Shown piece after piece: positions 54,254 to 64,000 of a stretch of 64,000 nucleotides of DNA. Positions within the stretch are counted from its first letter, which is position 1. Each line of letters opens with the position of its first letter. Made by a program: the position numbers and the translations under genes. The notes beneath the pieces are model-generated. The model made no database searches. It saw only the letters and a list, made by a program, of their open reading frames with translations, and had not been told where the DNA came from. This DNA is from G965216255 sp965216255. Its GTDB lineage: Bacteria > Bacteroidota > Rhodothermia > Rhodothermales > Bin80. The DNA lies in NCBI GenBank assembly GCA_965216255.1, contig OZ244148.1, positions 868,001-932,000 on the forward strand, written 5' to 3'.

Positions 54254-55045
54254 TTGATTCTCCTAGCACGACAACTTGAGGCACTACTGAGAACGAGGGA
54301 CTTCGGCCGCAGCCTCCGGGCATACGACGAAGTTACGTCCACCAATTCACTGGCAATGGAATGGGCCGAAGCAGGGGCCACCGAGGGAAGTATCGTGCTC
54401 GCAGAATATCAATCGCAGGGACGCGGTCGACACGGCCGACAGTGGCTGGCAGCGACCGGGCGAAACCTTCTCTTTTCCATCGTACTGCGGCCTCGCTTGC
54501 CAGCCTCCCGCCTCAGCCTGCTAACGCTGGCCGCAAGCCTTGCCGTCGCCGAAACCCTGGAGCGTGCTGCCACGCCTCTCAGCGTTAAGATAGAGTGGCC
54601 CAACGATGTCATGGTCGAGGGCCGCAAGTGCTGCGGTATGCTATTGGAGTCTGCCATGGCCGGGAAAGGCGACGCCCTAGTCATCCTGGGCATTGGCCTC
54701 AACGTGAACCAGGACCAGTTCCCGCCAGCACTGGAAAATCACGCCACATCTCTTCTTCTTGAAACTGGACAACAGGTCGCCCGGGCACCTCTCATGGCCG
54801 GCCTGCTGCAATGTCTCGAAACCAAGTATATGCGCGTCCACGACGACCCGTTAGCCATAAGAGGTGCGTATGAGGCTCGCCTCGACGGAGTGGGTTCTGT
54901 CGGCGCGGTGCGGGCACACCCCTCCCTCCCACCGTTGTCAGGCACTATCCTAGGCATTGCGGAAACCGGTGCCCTGCGCTTGCTTACCGACCACGGCGAA
55001 CAGCATGTAAGCGTGGGCCACATGGAAGAACCAGCAAACCCGTAG
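54254..55045 (+). CDS. birA: Biotin-[acetyl-CoA-carboxylase] ligase
   Basis: The protein is 263 aa and has only the catalytic domain, with no N-terminal DNA-binding domain, so it would not repress transcription. It has the substrate region YDEVTSTNSLAMEWA, the biotinyl-AMP loop GRGRHGRQW (56-64), KIEWPNDVMVEGRKCCGMLLES, and the C-terminal SH3-like part GTILGIAETGALRLLTDHGE. It attaches biotin to carboxylases. Three bases separate it from coaX. Confidence 0.93.
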   Translation: MILLARQLEALLRTRDFGRSLRAYDEVTSTNSLAMEWAEAGATEGSIVLAEYQSQGRGRHGRQWLAATGRNLLFSIVLRPRLPASRLSLLTLAASLAVAETLERAATPLSVKIEWPNDVMVEGRKCCGMLLESAMAGKGDALVILGIGLNVNQDQFPPALENHATSLLLETGQQVARAPLMAGLLQCLETKYMRVHDDPLAIRGAYEARLDGVGSVGAVRAHPSLPPLSGTILGIAETGALRLLTDHGEQHVSVGHMEEPANP

Positions 55046-55047
55046 CC

Positions 55048-55809
55048 ATGTGGCTCACGATTGACATCGGAAACAGTGCGGTAAAGGGGGCCTTCTTCCT
55101 TGACAGTGAAATTCTCGGGGCCTGGAAGCTTGCACGTCCGGGTCTGGAAGATGTCCGCAACTGGCAAGAGCGGTTCTTCGCTGAAATCAGCCGGCATCGG
55201 GTAACGCGCGCCGGAGTGGCCAGCGTGGTCCCATCATTGACACGCGTCGTTAGGGACCAGATACATTCGTGCGTCCCTCTCCTCGAAATCAGTCCCGAAT
55301 TACTCCTGCCGTTCTCCATCTCCTACACGACAACGAAGACCCTCGGGCCTGACCGGCTAGCGGCCGCGGCCGCGGCTTGGCAGGGATGGGGTCGTAGCCG
55401 GGCCGTCATAGTCGTTGATATCGGAACGGCCATCAACATTGAAGTCGTAAGCTCAAAAGGCGTCTACCTGGGTGGGATAATCGGTGCGGGACCGGAGACA
55501 CTTCGAAATTCGCTCTCCAGTGGCACAGCCCTTTTGCCTGCCATCGATCTCGTCATGCCATCCTCTCCTGTTGGCAATTCAACGCAAGAGGCGCTGCAGG
55601 CCGGTATCATGTTCGGTGTAGTGGACCAGATCCGCGGGGCATTGCGCCGCATACGGCACCAGATTGCAGAGCCTTGTGTCGTGGTCGGGACAGGAGGCTG
55701 GGGCAGCGCTCTAATGGAGCATCTAGACGTGATCGAGCACTTCGATCCGTATCTGACGCAGCGTGGCATTCGAATACTGATGGCCTTGAATCCGACTCGC
55801 CCAACCTGA
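55048..55809 (+). CDS. coaX: Type III pantothenate kinase
   Basis: The protein is 253 aa. It has the ASKHA phosphate motif IDIGNSAVKGAFF near the N-terminus, YTTTKTLGPDRLAAAAAAW (pantothenate-binding), VVDIGTAINIEVV and GGIIGAGPETLRNSL, all typical of CoaX. It does the first step of CoA synthesis. It forms an operon with birA, a frequent pairing. Confidence 0.94.
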   Translation: MWLTIDIGNSAVKGAFFLDSEILGAWKLARPGLEDVRNWQERFFAEISRHRVTRAGVASVVPSLTRVVRDQIHSCVPLLEISPELLLPFSISYTTTKTLGPDRLAAAAAAWQGWGRSRAVIVVDIGTAINIEVVSSKGVYLGGIIGAGPETLRNSLSSGTALLPAIDLVMPSSPVGNSTQEALQAGIMFGVVDQIRGALRRIRHQIAEPCVVVGTGGWGSALMEHLDVIEHFDPYLTQRGIRILMALNPTRPT

Positions 55810-56216
55810 CTTCCGCTCTACGGCCCAGCCCTGCCAACGGACCCGGGATGCGCCGGGCTACGGCGCGGGGAACGCATACCACGGCCCCATGCGCCGAACG
55901 ATGCACCGGGTCTGCTTCGGCAAGCGTAAATAGCCGTTGCCTGAGGCCTACGGTCAACGCACCCCTGTGGCAAAGGCCGACGCACAGGCGCAGCGTCTGC
56001 CCTGCCAGTCGCCTGCCCGCCATGTGCTCGGATTCCGTCTCAAAGACCGGGGGGTACTCTTGCTTGCAATAATCCGCATGAATCCGGTAGACCTGCGAGA
56101 TCGGAACACCAAAAAACTTCACGATCTGGCCCAAGCCGCTTCCAGTGCGCCGCGCGAAGAGGAATCGCGCCCTGTCACCTGGCGGCCCGGGTGGTAGGCT
56201 GCCAGGGACACCAACG
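55810..56216. other. Intergenic, possible decayed gene on minus strand
   Basis: About 400 bases. A minus-strand frame (GQIVKFFGVPISQVYRIHADYCKQ and onward) is open but runs on into the antisense of coaX. It has no start signal or known motif, so I do not call it a gene. Confidence 0.4.
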
Positions 56217-58439
56217 CTACCGGAGGAGTTCCACCATGCGATTCAGCTCCGCCGCAACGGTATCCAGCACGCCTGCCGTAACGATTATCTGCCGTTCGGC
56301 TTCTGCCCAGTCCCTGGCCTCCAGTGCTTCCCGGACTGCGGGCAGCGTCTTCACGCCGTATCCCGTATAGAATCCGGGAGCGTAAATGTGGTGGCGAAAC
56401 CACGGCCTGCCGGGGAGACCGTCCCGGCGTGTCATGGAGCGCTCCAGGCGCAGCAGAATACTGTTTAAGGCCTTCACCGTCTCTTCGGACGGCACGCCAG
56501 AAGCCAGGCCGGCATCGCAGTCCTTCGCACTCGCCTGCAGCGCCTGCAGGGCATTGTGCAGCGGCGCGAAATTCAAGTGCGGGACAGGAGTCTTTTCTGG
56601 CGGCGCCACATATGTCTTTTCCGGATCTGCGGCCAAGAGAAAGGCGCCGTCCTGTACGAGCCGGTTGTGCCGGTCGGTTTCCACGCGCAGCGTCGCTGCC
56701 AGTTCTGTCAATTCTCTGACATATTCCGCCACGTTATCTGCAAAGTTGACAAATGTCAGCGGCAAGACATCTGCATTTGCAGTGCGTAGGGTTAGCCTGC
56801 CGGCGATCTGGGCCAGCGCAATGCCGTAATCATAGTTCGGGTCACCGAAACGCACGTAATGATCGAAAGAATCGAAGGCCGAATGATAGGAGCCACCTCC
56901 ATTTTCACCCCCGAAGCCGACATTGAGCGAGGCGATGCCAAGGTGCTGCAGGAACGGTGTGTAATCTGACCCTGAGCCCAGCGGGGAAATGCGCATGTCC
57001 CCCCGCGTGTCGGCCTCCCGGTTTCCCGCTACACGCGCTCTTGCACGCATGCGTTCTGCCACCGACACACCGGTCTGGGGATCTACGACATCACGCGCCA
57101 CTTCATTAAGGAACCGTTCCAAAGTGTGCGACCCGCCTGCGCGAAGGAATCCCCGTCCGTTGCTATCGGAGTTGATGTATATGATGGCTTTTTGGTCCAG
57201 CTCTACGGCATGTTCCTCTACCCATTCCGTGGATCCCAGCAGTCCCGGCTCCTCTGCATCCCAGCCGGCATAGACCAGGGTCCGCCTGGGCCGCATGCCT
57301 TGCCGGGCCAGCTCTCCAACCACACGCGCTTCCTCCATCAAGCCCACCATGCCGCTGATAGGATCGGCCGCACCAAACACCCATGCGTCGCGGTGGTTGC
57401 CCCGGATGACCCACTCGTCAGGGAATTCGTTGCCTACCATGCGTGCAACCACGTTGTATGCCGGCACCAGATCCCAGTTGAACGCCAGCTTTAGGCGAAC
57501 TTCGAGGGGCCCTGGCCCGACATGATACGTCAGCGGCAAGCCTCCCCGCCACGTGGGGGGCGCTACCGGCCCTTCTAGCCGGCTCAGCAATTCAAAAGCA
57601 TCTCCGTAGGATATCGGCATTACGGGTATGGAGAGCAGTGTAGGAGCTTCCTCGCGGGGCAGTCGACGGGCAAATTCTGTTGCACCTCTTCCGGGAGTGA
57701 GCGGATCACCCGGGTATAGCGGCATGTCCAGTACGGAGCCTCGCTGGATTCCGTGCGCCATGCGGTAGGGGCCTTTCGGATACACGTCGCCCTGGACATA
57801 TCCGTCGTCCCGCGGATCCGAGTACAGGATACAGCCCACGGCACCGTGCTCTGCGGCCACCTTCGGCTTTATGCCCCGCCAGGATCCGCCGTACCGTGCC
57901 AGCACGATCTTGCCACGAACACTAATCCCAAGCCGGTCAAGTTCTTCATAATCATGTGGGATGCCCTGATTTACATATACAATTTCCGCCGCCACATCGC
58001 CGTCGGCAGAATACGCATTATACGGAGGAAGCCTGTTCAATCGGATCCCCGAGGTGGCATCTCCGGCAACCTCGGGCTCGGCAAGCTCTAGTAGTGGCGC
58101 ATCGCGGCCGAGTATCTCCAGTACCCGCTCCCTGGGGGTCGGGAAGAGCACATGGAAGACTTCTAGCTCTGTTTCGTACCCCCATGCACGGAATTTCTCT
58201 GCCACGAACTCTGCGTTTTCCCGCGCGTAGGGAGAACCTACATGCTGCGGCATGGCCGTCATTCGCTTCATCCACTGCCGCAGGTTGCCCTTCTCAAGAA
58301 GCGCATCATAGCGTGCCTCCAGCGCGCGCTGCGTTTCTGCTCCGGCCTCGCTGAAACCCAGCATGGAGCTGTCCCGGCGCGTAAAGGAGACAAATAGGAT
58401 CGCGGCCATGAAAAGGCGGTGACAACGGGGTAACGCCAC
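56217..58439 (-). CDS. M28-family metallopeptidase, glutamate carboxypeptidase II-like
   Basis: The protein is 740 aa. It has a hydrophobic N-terminal segment (signal or anchor), a PA (protease-associated) domain about 130-320, the M28 catalytic domain, and a C-terminal transferrin-receptor-type dimerisation domain. All di-zinc ligands and the general base are present at the spacing of human GCPII: H349, D359, E396 (base), E397, D425 and H519. GCPII-type enzymes remove C-terminal acidic residues from peptides. The substrate here is unknown. Confidence 0.95.
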   Translation of the reverse strand: MALPRCHRLFMAAILFVSFTRRDSSMLGFSEAGAETQRALEARYDALLEKGNLRQWMKRMTAMPQHVGSPYARENAEFVAEKFRAWGYETELEVFHVLFPTPRERVLEILGRDAPLLELAEPEVAGDATSGIRLNRLPPYNAYSADGDVAAEIVYVNQGIPHDYEELDRLGISVRGKIVLARYGGSWRGIKPKVAAEHGAVGCILYSDPRDDGYVQGDVYPKGPYRMAHGIQRGSVLDMPLYPGDPLTPGRGATEFARRLPREEAPTLLSIPVMPISYGDAFELLSRLEGPVAPPTWRGGLPLTYHVGPGPLEVRLKLAFNWDLVPAYNVVARMVGNEFPDEWVIRGNHRDAWVFGAADPISGMVGLMEEARVVGELARQGMRPRRTLVYAGWDAEEPGLLGSTEWVEEHAVELDQKAIIYINSDSNGRGFLRAGGSHTLERFLNEVARDVVDPQTGVSVAERMRARARVAGNREADTRGDMRISPLGSGSDYTPFLQHLGIASLNVGFGGENGGGSYHSAFDSFDHYVRFGDPNYDYGIALAQIAGRLTLRTANADVLPLTFVNFADNVAEYVRELTELAATLRVETDRHNRLVQDGAFLLAADPEKTYVAPPEKTPVPHLNFAPLHNALQALQASAKDCDAGLASGVPSEETVKALNSILLRLERSMTRRDGLPGRPWFRHHIYAPGFYTGYGVKTLPAVREALEARDWAEAERQIIVTAGVLDTVAAELNRMVELLR

Positions 58440-58618
58440 ATCATGGCAAAAGGCTCGTGCTATGAAACGCTCAAAATATTGAATCGGTAGCTAAAGAGGA
58501 ATGGAACTTCAAAGCCCATCGTGCCTTCCAACCTCGAATATACAGGCGATTCGTCGATGCCTTCGGCTTGGGCTGAAACACGACGTAACGCTTTACTTAG
58601 CCCTTCCCATTTGGCCAT

Positions 58619-59608
58619 ATGTCCAGAATATCCCTCGCGTCTATTGCGCACGCGCTCGACGATCTGCTTGATACCCAAATGATAGGTCAGGCCCGTACCG
58701 CGGCCCAGCTTATTGCCGCCGCCGAAGCGGCCGGTCATCCTCCGGAGCATATCATTAAAATCATAACCAGAATCGTGGGCCAAACGGCGCTGGACGAGTT
58801 GTGGATCACGGACGAGACAGGTCTGGCCTACCTCACAACAGCCAAGGATGAAAGCGGCGCTCCAATCCATTTTCGGTTTTATGCCGATCCCGCGTTTCAG
58901 CCGCAGGCTTCGCACTTCCATCCACTCTTGGAGTGTGACGCAGACGCGAATAGCCTTGTGACTCAGGCTGCGCAGGTCCGCGAAATAGACTACGGGATAT
59001 TCAAGTACGTAGGGGTGAACGGTGTTGATCGGCATCGCATTGTGCAAGTAGGCAATGCGCTCTCTTTTGAGGAACAGGGGCTTTTCCAGGATTCCTATGC
59101 TTCTCCCGTCATGACGGCTGTGCTTGCCGCCTTTGGTGAAGCCGACTTGCTAAGCAACGCCTATACCGACCGCCTTGCGGAAATCCGGGTAGTCATGGAA
59201 GGCATTATGGGGGTTCAGATGGTCGCACAGGCCGCTCTTGCGGAAGCGTTCATAGAATGTGCGGAAGCTGCCGCATGGTCAAGGGAAGAGATTGACGGCC
59301 GACTGCAGCGCATCGTGGAGCACTCAAGCATTGGCAAGATTCAGTCAGCTTCGCTGGACGGAGCAATATTGTATGACAGTGGAGAAGACGAATTCCGAGG
59401 TAGCGGGCTTCCTATCAACAAAGAGCTCGCCCCTATCCTATACGGGTCGTCCAGGCACATCATTCGACCTACAGTCGAGCGCAAGCACGACGGCATGCTA
59501 TACAAGTCCGTAACCGTGGTCAGTGGCTCGTGGCCGCGGATAGTACAGGTCGATGTAGCGCTGGAGGACAGACAGCTGGTATCCCCGCGCTTTGGCAGCG
59601 GCGCCTAA
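58619..59608 (+). CDS. Tandem-domain putative sensory protein
   Basis: The protein is 329 aa with no signal peptide. Two halves of about 150 residues share one layout. The first (9-155) is a helix with LLDTQMIGQARTAAQLIAAAEAAG, then LDELWITDETGLAYLTT, then VNGVDRHRIVQVGNAL. The second (185-320) is IMGVQMVAQAALAEAFIECAEAA, then IGKIQSASLDGAILYDSG, then VTVVSGSWPRIVQVDVAL. Such units (helical pair, PAS/Cache-like beta sheet with a 'WITDExG' strand, ending RIVQVG) occur as sensor modules before histidine kinases in other bacteria. No output domain is attached here. It stands alone. Confidence 0.68.
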   Translation: MSRISLASIAHALDDLLDTQMIGQARTAAQLIAAAEAAGHPPEHIIKIITRIVGQTALDELWITDETGLAYLTTAKDESGAPIHFRFYADPAFQPQASHFHPLLECDADANSLVTQAAQVREIDYGIFKYVGVNGVDRHRIVQVGNALSFEEQGLFQDSYASPVMTAVLAAFGEADLLSNAYTDRLAEIRVVMEGIMGVQMVAQAALAEAFIECAEAAAWSREEIDGRLQRIVEHSSIGKIQSASLDGAILYDSGEDEFRGSGLPINKELAPILYGSSRHIIRPTVERKHDGMLYKSVTVVSGSWPRIVQVDVALEDRQLVSPRFGSGA

Positions 59609-59890
59609 GGGTCTGTCTCGCTTTAGGGCTTTTGGCGTGGATTTTCGCCAATCTAAGCGGTCTGAGCGCCGATTCGGGCTAATCAAGGACCACAATACGC
59701 TCAAATTGAGTATTTCGTGGCGGTCGCGGACGCGACATTACTAAGTTTGGGCTCAACTGGGCTGTATTTCCACAAAGCGAGACGGACTCCTAGGAGCGCA
59801 GCGGTTGACCACGGGCCGAGCAGTCACGATGCCTGTATGCAAGCCCAAAAAGCCCATCGTACCGTCATGGCGGCCATGTTCCATCTTAAG
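59609..59890. other. Intergenic, nothing recognised
   Basis: About 280 bases after the sensor-like gene. No gene is seen. Confidence 0.4.
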
Positions 59891-60110
59891 GCAGCGATCC
59901 ATTGATACAATTGCCCTTCGGCTACGGCACCCGCGTCTTCGCTTGCGATGTCCAGCTGGAGCCACAGTACGTTCGCCCCTATCTGGGCGGGCCGCCGCGC
60001 GATGTCCGGGGCCTCCGCCGCAGGCCAAAATACGTTTACGAGATCAACTTGGCCGGGTATCTCTCTTACCGATGCATACGCCCGTGCTCCCATAATGGAC
60101 CTAGCCCTGG
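59891..60110 (-). pseudogene. CoA-binding protein (YccU-like) fragment
   Basis: A minus-strand frame encodes GARAYASVREIPGQVDLVNVFWPAAEAPDI and IGANVLWLQLDIASEDAG. This is the central part of a CoA_binding_2 Rossmann protein (pattern VYxSLxEIPxxVDxVxVFR and GAkvVWxQxGI). Start, end and the C-terminal segment are lost. Confidence 0.7.
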
Positions 60111-60159
60111 GGGGGACGCGAACTGTCCAAAAACCCTTCGACTGCAAATACGCGGCTAC

Positions 60160-60365
60160 AAAGTAGCTGGCCTTGTGCCGCTATGCTACCGATAGAATTG
60201 CCGTGCCCACCGATGCATTTTGTCGCCGAATGCACCATGAAATCGGCACCGAGGGAAAGCGGACGACAGAGATAGGGTGTGGCAAACGTATTGTCTACTA
60301 TCAGCGGGATGCGGTAGGCGCCGGCCTGTTTAACTTCAACTACTACTGGGGCCGGCGACAATGAA
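60160..60365 (-). pseudogene. O-acetylhomoserine sulfhydrylase (MetY-like) fragment
   Basis: A minus-strand frame contains GAYRIPLIVDNTFATPYLCRPLSLGADFMVHSATKCIGGHGNSIG. This is the PLP-lysine region of Cys/Met-metabolism enzymes (SATK carries the PLP Lys), closest in pattern to MetY. Both ends of the gene are missing. It is followed on the same strand by the CoA-binding fragment, so a former metY / CoA-binding gene pair has been cut down. Confidence 0.75.
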
Positions 60366-60469
60366 AACGGGCTATACCCCTTTTTTAGTGGGTACACTCA
60401 CCTGAGGATGCCTTCGGGGTATAGATCTAGGCCTCCGAGGTGAAAGTAAATGGCGTTAGCAAACCGCCA

Positions 60470-61630
60470 TTAGTTGCGGAAGCCCCTACTGCGCACTTTG
60501 ATTGTTTTGATCCGGCTGTTGATGGCTTCCGCAGGGCCATTGCTCACCTTCAGGATGATCGCATTGAGGATACCCCACAGGTGTTTCTTGATGGTTCTGG
60601 CGGCTGCTTTGACCGGTTCCAGCCGACACCGCATGGCCCAGGACAACCATCGCTGCCAACCCTTACGCGCCCATGTGCGGTGGACATAATGCCACAACTG
60701 CATGGCCATTTCCTTGATAGCCCACGCTCGGGCCGTCTTCAACGTGCTGGTACGCAACCGCTGGAAGCGCGCCTTCTGCTTACCAGACATGTTGGCCGGG
60801 TTAGTCAACCAATCATATTTGGTTCCCTTGAGGTCTTGTAGGCCTTCCTTCATCAATGCCCGGTGCTCCTGTCGCCGAACCTTGTCCACGGCAGTTCACA
60901 GACATTTCACTACGTGACATCTGTCAAAGGCCACCTTCCGTTGCGCCTCTGGCACACACTCCAGCGTGGCCTTGATGTAGGCCGGCCACATGTCCATGCT
61001 AACACTCTCGATGCCCTCCAGCTGCTCCAAACCAGCATACCAACTCGTAAGAGTCTCTTTCTTCCGGTCTTCGCCCACATGCAGCACCGTAGCCGCCTTC
61101 GCATTCGAAACAACCGTGACATACTCGTGGCGCTCGCGAAAAGAGGTCTCATCCACGCCAATATGGGCAACACCCCGTTGCTCCCTCCGCGCAAGGCCTC
61201 GTTGCACCGCGCGCTACATGATCGCGTCTATTGCATCCCAGCTCACCCCCATCAGACGGGACACTGCCGACACACTCGCCTCCTGCAGCCAATCAATCAA
61301 TAGCGCCTCAAACCCTGCAGTGAACCGTGACATGGGTTCCGCTCACGGAACCGGCACTGTGCGCACTCCATGCTCCGGGCATTCCACGCGGGGAAGTTGC
61401 GCAACTACCATGGTGCGATACTCGCACAGATCCAGGTGACGCCATTGCCGGCACCGGTGGTCGTAGCCCGGACACGCCGAGCCGCACTCTGGACAAGGCA
61501 GCTGATGGCCGTTTTCGCAGGCCACATGAATCCGGACTTCTTGCGCCTCATGCGCAAACGTCACCTCGGAAATCTTCCAGGGAGCGTGGATGCCCAAGAG
61601 GCAACCGATGTCTCTATTTAGCTGCGACAT
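60470..61630 (-). pseudogene. ISL3-family transposase with three in-frame stop codons
   Basis: One minus-strand frame from 61630 to 60470 encodes a whole ISL3 transposase. The zinc-binding N-terminus is CPECGSACPGYDHRCRQWRHLDLCEYRT. The DDE domain starts IGVDETSFRERHEYVTVVSN, and the C-terminus has SNGPAEAINSRIKTIKVRSRGFRN with the catalytic Glu. It is interrupted by TGA (61343-61345), TAG (about 61216) and TGA (60896-60898) with no frameshift. Two of the stops fall where Trp would be plausible and one where Gln is expected. The gene is dead. Confidence 0.85.
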
Positions 61631-61767
61631 ATCGGTGCTGGGGTTAGAGAACGTGTGTGCCTTCGTGATGATGGTCTTGAAACAGACAAGAAACGGGTAG
61701 GAATCCGCATCATCTCATATCGTTTCCCGTTGAATGCAACATTACACCCATCTAATTGGGGGAAGAG

Positions 61768-63776
61768 CCCCAAAATCAAGGCGATACAGAGTGTTCTGCA
61801 GGTATTAATCTAGGCGTAAGTAGCGTATTCATAAGCAGTTACAGAGAAGTCTTGCACCACCTTTCTGCGTAATAGGTCGAAATTAATGTTCCCATGTAAT
61901 TGCCCCTGTCGTCATCCAGTGTTCACGTTAATTTCGAGCTCATAGTTGACTTTAAATTACCTAATTACCTTTCGTTATATCTGCCGCTATTCCTAGATAA
62001 TCTTTCTAAGCAAGTACCCGTGTATGTCGCCACCGTCCCCAACCGCGGTGCCCGCCCCACCTGCCTCATCCGACAGGGCAAACGCTATGGCCGCAAAGTC
62101 GTCAAAACCACCCTCGCCAATATCTCCAAACTCCCCGACGATATCATCGACTACATCCGCATCCTGCTGCGCGGGGGCGTCGCCGTCGATGACCCACAGT
62201 ACTCCTTCCAACACTCCTTCCGCTTCACCAAGGGTATCCCCCATGGAAACGTCGCCGCCGTACTCGGCTGCCTCCGTGACCTGAAGCTCCATAGCATCAT
62301 CGCAACCAAAGACTCCAAACAGCGACGCCTCGCCATCGCCCTTATCGCTGATCGTATCCTTGATCCCAAAAGCAAACTAGCCACTAGTGCCGCCCTGCAC
62401 CCGGACACCGCCAGCCATTCGCTCGGTACCGAACTCGGTCTCGAAAACATGGACGAGAACGACATCTACCGGACATGGATTGGCTGCTGAAGCGCAAAAG
62501 CATCATCGAAGAGCGCCTCGCTCGGCGGCACCTCGAGGAGGGCTCTCTCGCGGATGTAACCTCCACTTACGTCGAAGGCGAAGCCCTCGAGCTGGCCGAG
62601 TATGGCTACTCCCGGGACAAGAAAAAGGGCAAGAAACAGATCGTCTTCGGCCTGCTCACAGGCAAAGACGGCTGCCCCGTGGCCGTGGAAGTCTTTGCAG
62701 GCAATACGACTGATCCCAACACGCTGGCCCCGCAGATTGCCAAGATCCAGCAACAATTCGGCCTCCGGCGCATCGTGCTCGTAGGAGACCGCGGTCTGCT
62801 TACCGAGGCCCGCTTGCGCAAAGAGGTCAAAACCGCCCGGACTGGATATCCGCCCTCAGGAAGAGCGGCATCCGCAAAGCGGAAAACCTGCAACTGTCCC
62901 TGTTCGACGAACAAGGCCTCACCGAGATCACACCGCCGTCTACCCGGGGGAGCGGATCGTCCTGTGCCGCAACCCGCTACGGGCCAGGAAGTCGGCGTAT
63001 AACCGCGAAAGACTGCTGGCAAAGACCGAAGAGGCGCTGGAGAAGATCGTACTGGCCACCCGGCGCAAAGGCCATCCCCTGCGTAGCATGAAGGCGATCA
63101 GCTTGCGTGTAGGGAAGCTCATCGGCAAGTGGAAGATGGAAAAGCTTTTTGATCTGGACATTAAGGAAGGCTTCTTCAGCTACAAACGCAACGCGGCCTC
63201 CATAGCCCGCGAAGCGTCCATGGACGGCATGTATGCCATTCCGCACCAGCCACAACGAGCCGACTGCGGAAGAGGCGATTACAAGCGGCTCAGCGCTGTA
63301 GAGCAGGCCTTCCGGAGCCTCAAGACCGTGGACCTCAAAGTAGGGCCCATCCACCACTACAGGGCCCCGAGAGTCATCTGCCACGTCTTCCTGTGCATAC
63401 TGGCTTACTTCGTAGACTGGCACATGAAGCAGCGTCTGGCTCCGATACTCTTTGCCGAAGATTACCCGAAGGGCAAGAAGGCTACCCGTCGTAATATCAT
63501 CCTTGCAGCAGGGCATTCGCCCTCGGCAGACAAGAAAGGCCGCTCCAAACGGACGCGGCACAAGGCGTTGAGCTTTGGCGTCCTCATGGCGCATCTGAGT
63601 GCACTGCGACGGCATCAGGTAGAGCCCCTGATCGGCAAGAAGGGCGTCTCCTTTACGATGCTTGGAGAGATGACCGACCTGCAGGCCCGCGCCTTCGAGT
63701 TGCTGAGAGTGAAGATTCGGTAGCGACTGTACCCAGTAAAGCACCTATCGCGGGTAAGATCTTCTTTAACATGGGG
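61768..63776 (+). mobile_element. IS1634-type element, right copy
   Basis: The left end CCCCAAAATCAAGGCG at 61768 matches the copy at 6976. The proposed right end ...ATGGGG at 63776 reads inward CCCCATGTTAAAGAAGAT, an imperfect inverted repeat (12 of 18). Length about 2.0 kb. The transposase gene inside is frameshifted. No target duplication is evident. Confidence 0.75.
62020..63723 (+). pseudogene. IS1634-family transposase, several frameshifts
   Basis: The natural start is MYVATVPNRGARPTCLI at about 62020. Single-base losses are seen near 62480 (before MDWLLKRK), near 62840 (before DWISALRKSG) and near 62930 (in EITTAVYPG). The C-terminal frame from about 63088 is clean: FDLDIKEGFFSYKRNAASIAREASMDGMYAI, the catalytic Glu in LSAVEQAFRSLKTVDL, and HVFLCILAYFVDWHMKQRLAPILF. 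The second lesion is shared with the left copy. The others are not. Confidence 0.88.
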
Positions 63777-64000
63777 TCATTGGTGCCTCATGTACTTAGA
63801 TACATCGTTCAATTCTCATTATTAATATTGGTACGAATCCGTGAATATCTTCAATAAATTAAATCCGCGAAAGAGGGAACTTCCGTCTACGGCTGTCCTA
63901 TAGTACTCGTGAGAGTGCTCACGATCGATCGGATTGGGCGTTCAACGCCAACCGGAATACCCGTTCAATTTCCGTCGGATTGTCCATTCAGCATGCTCCC
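63777..64000. other. Right edge of window, nothing recognised
   Basis: About 220 AT-richer bases with no gene seen. Confidence 0.4.

Noticed and set aside
55607..56134. Minus-strand frame of 175 codons beside coaX
   Set aside because: It runs deep into the antisense of coaX and has no motif, start signal or partner.
60470..61630. TGA read as Trp (alternative genetic code)
   Set aside because: Many intact core genes here end in TGA (for example fabI), and the ISL3 gene also has a TAG.

Overview
The window looks like chromosomal DNA of a moderately GC-rich Gram-negative bacterium of the Bacteroidota / Rhodothermota-Balneolota group. The signs are an ECF sigma / FecR / STN-domain TonB-receptor cassette, a MlaE-MlaF-MlaD lipid transport set, FabI, a type III pantothenate kinase, NfeD proteins, and start codons mostly without clear Shine-Dalgarno sequences. 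This lineage assignment is an inference from gene families only. No rRNA, tRNA or CRISPR array was recognised.

Layout. (1) 1-10877 is a nested pile of mobile DNA. It holds an IS66 copy whose tnpC is split by a group II intron, a two-gene DUF262 + HEPN operon (candidate defence or toxin system), an IS256 remnant split by an intact IS110/IS1111-type element, a broken IS1634-type element, and an intact IS66 copy inserted in it. (2) 10878-22357 is mostly core: a decayed DUF1080/FG-GAP gene truncated by IS66, an M1 peptidase with HEAT repeats, a trans-3-hydroxy-L-proline dehydratase / pyrroline-2-carboxylate reductase pair, mnmA, an SDR, ridA, apt, and an ECF sigma / anti-sigma / two secreted coiled-coil protein operon. 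(3) 22411-26829 is a small MITE followed by a 4.2-kb passenger-carrying IS1595-type transposon. Its inverted repeats and 8-bp target duplication are visible. It carries a decayed transposase, a HigB toxin with a nonsense codon, an apparently intact HigA antitoxin and three unknown cargo genes, and it sits in the 3' end of radA. (4) 26822-43276 is core: radA, mlaE-mlaF-mlaD, an HD protein, a DUF445 protein, dusB, a PLDc_N protein, an ENPP-type phosphodiesterase, a UvrD/PcrA helicase, a nucleoside transporter, and the sigma-FecR-TonB receptor cassette. (5) 43277-45600 is IS4-type and other remnants. (6) 45736-50745 is a dense minus-strand block: two NfeD proteins, a methyltransferase, an L,D-transpeptidase, fabI and an inositol-phosphatase. 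(7) 50890-52830 holds TnpB and IS3 remnants. (8) 53144-59608 holds a LolA-like protein, birA-coaX, an M28 (GCPII-like) peptidase and a tandem-domain sensor-like protein. (9) 59890-63776 holds MetY and CoA-binding gene scraps, a nonsense-riddled ISL3 element and a second broken IS1634 copy.

Core genes are intact, while almost every transposase except IS110 and the right-hand IS66 is disrupted. That points to past IS expansion followed by decay, with IS66 copies having mediated at least one rearrangement. The two most interesting loci are the DUF262-HEPN operon and the IS1595-type transposon with its half-dead HigBA cargo.
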